Positions 5,131 to 6,569 of a stretch of 6,569 bases of DNA are shown here, piece by piece (positions within the stretch are counted from its first letter, which is position 1; every line of letters begins with the position of its first letter). Position numbers and translations under genes: made by a program. Origin of the DNA: Porphyrobacter sp. Lineage in GTDB: Bacteria; Pseudomonadota; Alphaproteobacteria; Sphingomonadales; Sphingomonadaceae. The notes under the pieces were generated by a model, which saw only the letters and a program-made list of their open reading frames with translations, was not told where the DNA came from and ran no database searches. Location of the stretch: positions 1-6,569 of the forward strand of contig JAGKSZ010000052.1 in NCBI GenBank assembly GCA_018991295.1, written 5' to 3'.

Positions 5131-6569
5131 ATGTTGGATCACGCGCGCAAACTGACCGACGGTGATGCCGAAGCCGATGCGGGTGAAGCCGAGGCCGCGC
5201 CCGCTGTCGGCCCGCAGTCACGGGCGCTGGTGGTTGCGCCTGCGCCGATCAATCCCGAAACCGCGCGCGAACTGCTCCCCTATCTGCGCAATGGCCGCCA
5301 GCTTGCCGCACCAACCCCCGTGCAGCGCGCCCGCCGACGCCTTGCCGCCCGTTTTGCCGCCGCTGCCGAACGTTATGAAGCGTGGCGTCTTGACGCCTCA
5401 CGCTGGTTTGACCGGCTCGATCTGGCCCCCGATCTGGCCGAGGATATCGGCAGCCGCCGCTGGCTGCGCGGGCTGGGGACGATGGTGGGGCTGGGCGCGC
5501 TGGCGCTGGCGTGCTGGCCCGATCTCACCCCGCTCGAAGCGCGTCCCGCCATGCCGGTGGGCGAGGATGTCGATGCCGAGATGCGCAGCCAGATGATCCT
5601 GCCGCTGGCGCTGGGTGCGGATAGCGGTCGCCGCATGGGGCCGACCCCGGCGGTAATCCCCCTCAAGAGCGCGCCCGAACGGCCGCAGATCCAGATGCTC
5701 GTGACGCTTGCGCCGGGCGACAGCTTTGTCTCGATGCTGCGCCGCGCCGGCGTGGCGGCAGAGGATATTGACCGCGCCGCCGCGCTGGTCGGGCAGGCGG
5801 TGGCGGTCGGCGATATCCAGCCTGGCACGCAGATGGATCTGATCCTTGGCCGCCGCACCGCCCCGGGCCAGCCGCGCCCGCTCGACAGCCTGTCGTTCCG
5901 TGCGCGCTTCGATCTGGAACTGGCGCTGACCCGTGCAGGGGTGGGCGAGGTCAATCCCGATGGCACCCCGGTGATCCCTTCCGGCCCGCTGGCCTTGCAG
6001 CGCAATGTGATCCGCGTCGATGAAACCCCGCTGCGGGTGCGCGGGACGGTGGGCAGCAGCCTCTATCGTTCGATGCGCGCCGCCGGGGTTCCCGCGAGCG
6101 CGGTGCAGGAATACCTGAAGGCGCTCGATGCGCAAATCGACATGGAGCGCGAAGTGCGCTCGTCCGATGAATTCGACATCATCCTTGCCTATCGCCGCGC
6201 CGCCACGGGTGAACGGCAGGCGGGCCAGCTGCTTTATGCCGGGGTTGACCGTTCGGGCCAGCCCCGCACCCAGCTGATGCGCTGGGGGAGTGAGGGGCGT
6301 TTCTACGAAGCTTCCGGCGTGGGCGAACAGCGGCGCGGGCTGCTGGCGCCGGTGCCCGGGGCGGTCACGTCGAACTTCGGGATGCGCCGTCACCCGATCC
6401 TCGGTTACACCCGGATGCACGCCGGGATTGACTTCAAGGCGTCATACGGGACTCCGATCGTGGCCGTGAGCGACGGGCGGGTGACCAGCGCAGGGCGTTC
6501 GGGCGGCTGCGGGATTCAGGTGATGCTCGATCATGGCGGTGCGCTGTCCACGCGCTATTGCCACATGAG
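5131..6569 (+). CDS. Membrane-anchored M23 peptidoglycan endopeptidase (MepM/ShyA/Csd3-like), 3' end cut by window edge
   Basis: 479 codons are present. Residues 1-110 are cytoplasmic and rich in Ala and Arg. One membrane segment (about 114-130, LGTMVGLGALALACW) anchors the protein N-in. The periplasmic part begins with an OapA/LysM-like domain (about 189-275, LAPGDSFVSMLRRAGV), then a second MepM-type domain (about 302-380, VRGTVGSSLYRSMRAAGV, RSSDEFDIILAYRR). The M23 catalytic domain starts near 404 (LLAPVPGAVTSNFGMRRHP). H430 and D434 (HAGID) and H478 (YCHM) match the zinc ligands; H468 (DHGG) matches a catalytic His. The family cleaves peptide cross-links in peptidoglycan. ATG 5131 is the only plausible start, as an in-frame stop lies at 5107-5109; the upstream GGGGCAGAG is a modest ribosome binding site. 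It is divergent from the helicase. The last part of the domain is beyond the window. Confidence 0.93.
   Translation, partial: MLDHARKLTDGDAEADAGEAEAAPAVGPQSRALVVAPAPINPETARELLPYLRNGRQLAAPTPVQRARRRLAARFAAAAERYEAWRLDASRWFDRLDLAPDLAEDIGSRRWLRGLGTMVGLGALALACWPDLTPLEARPAMPVGEDVDAEMRSQMILPLALGADSGRRMGPTPAVIPLKSAPERPQIQMLVTLAPGDSFVSMLRRAGVAAEDIDRAAALVGQAVAVGDIQPGTQMDLILGRRTAPGQPRPLDSLSFRARFDLELALTRAGVGEVNPDGTPVIPSGPLALQRNVIRVDETPLRVRGTVGSSLYRSMRAAGVPASAVQEYLKALDAQIDMEREVRSSDEFDIILAYRRAATGERQAGQLLYAGVDRSGQPRTQLMRWGSEGRFYEASGVGEQRRGLLAPVPGAVTSNFGMRRHPILGYTRMHAGIDFKASYGTPIVAVSDGRVTSAGRSGGCGIQVMLDHGGALSTRYCHM

Noticed and set aside
5064..5165. Possible 33-residue leader peptide (MGQGTIKGGGRL onward) overlapping the peptidase start
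   Set aside because: Weak ribosome binding, no regulatory residue pattern, and the composition is that of ordinary GC-rich DNA.
5500..5517. Lipobox-like LALAC in the peptidase, suggesting a lipoprotein
   Set aside because: Counting from C128, the -3 and -2 residues are Ala and Leu rather than Leu and Ala/Ser, and 110 residues precede the membrane segment, so it reads as a membrane anchor.
5398..6420. 340-codon open frame on the minus strand opposite the peptidase gene
   Set aside because: It is antisense to a gene with clear M23 motifs; its translation is low-complexity His, Arg and Ala-rich sequence with no recognisable domain, a common artefact of high-GC coding DNA.
1..6569. tRNA or rRNA genes, CRISPR arrays, insertion sequences, phage or attachment sites
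   Set aside because: Looked for on both strands; no cloverleaf, spaced repeat array, transposase motif or flanking direct repeats were seen.

Overview
The window is GC-rich and densely coding. It looks like chromosomal DNA of an alphaproteobacterium, most likely a member of the Sphingomonadales (Erythrobacteraceae-like). Three things suggest this: the gene order Suv3-type helicase, S4 RNA-binding protein, 7Fe ferredoxin, CarD/CdnL regulator, which I know as a recurring alphaproteobacterial cluster; an M23 peptidase with a long cytoplasmic N-terminus; and a GIN-domain lipoprotein gene. The genus assignment is inference.

Layout, left to right. Positions 1-525 (minus strand) hold the first 175 codons of a GIN-domain lipoprotein gene, cut by the window edge. 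Its promoter region (526-600) contains a near-perfect 12-bp inverted repeat. Positions 611-639 hold a clear intrinsic terminator for carD. carD (667-1200, minus) follows, with a leader of about 170 nt and a TATAAT -10 element near 1380. fdxA (1466-1804), an S4-domain gene (1815-2171) and a Suv3-like helicase gene (2168 to about 4936) form a tight minus-strand operon; the helicase and S4 genes overlap by 4 nt and S4 and fdxA are 10 bp apart. A divergent intergenic region (4937-5130) with a CtrA-box-like site precedes a plus-strand M23 peptidoglycan peptidase gene (5131 to the window end, cut by the edge). No gene-free stretch exceeds 300 bases.

The helicase and S4 protein are both RNA-handling proteins and are probably co-translated. 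The ferredoxin supplies low-potential electron transfer, and CarD tunes RNA polymerase open-complex formation. The peptidase acts on periplasmic peptidoglycan and belongs to a separate transcription unit. I found no wholly new system here; this is mostly core housekeeping DNA. The items most worth a second look are an 11-bp tandem repeat in the helicase tail, where loss of one unit would fuse the helicase in frame to the S4 protein; the operator-like palindrome before the GIN gene; the consensus -10 and structured leader of carD; and a perfect hairpin just upstream of fdxA.
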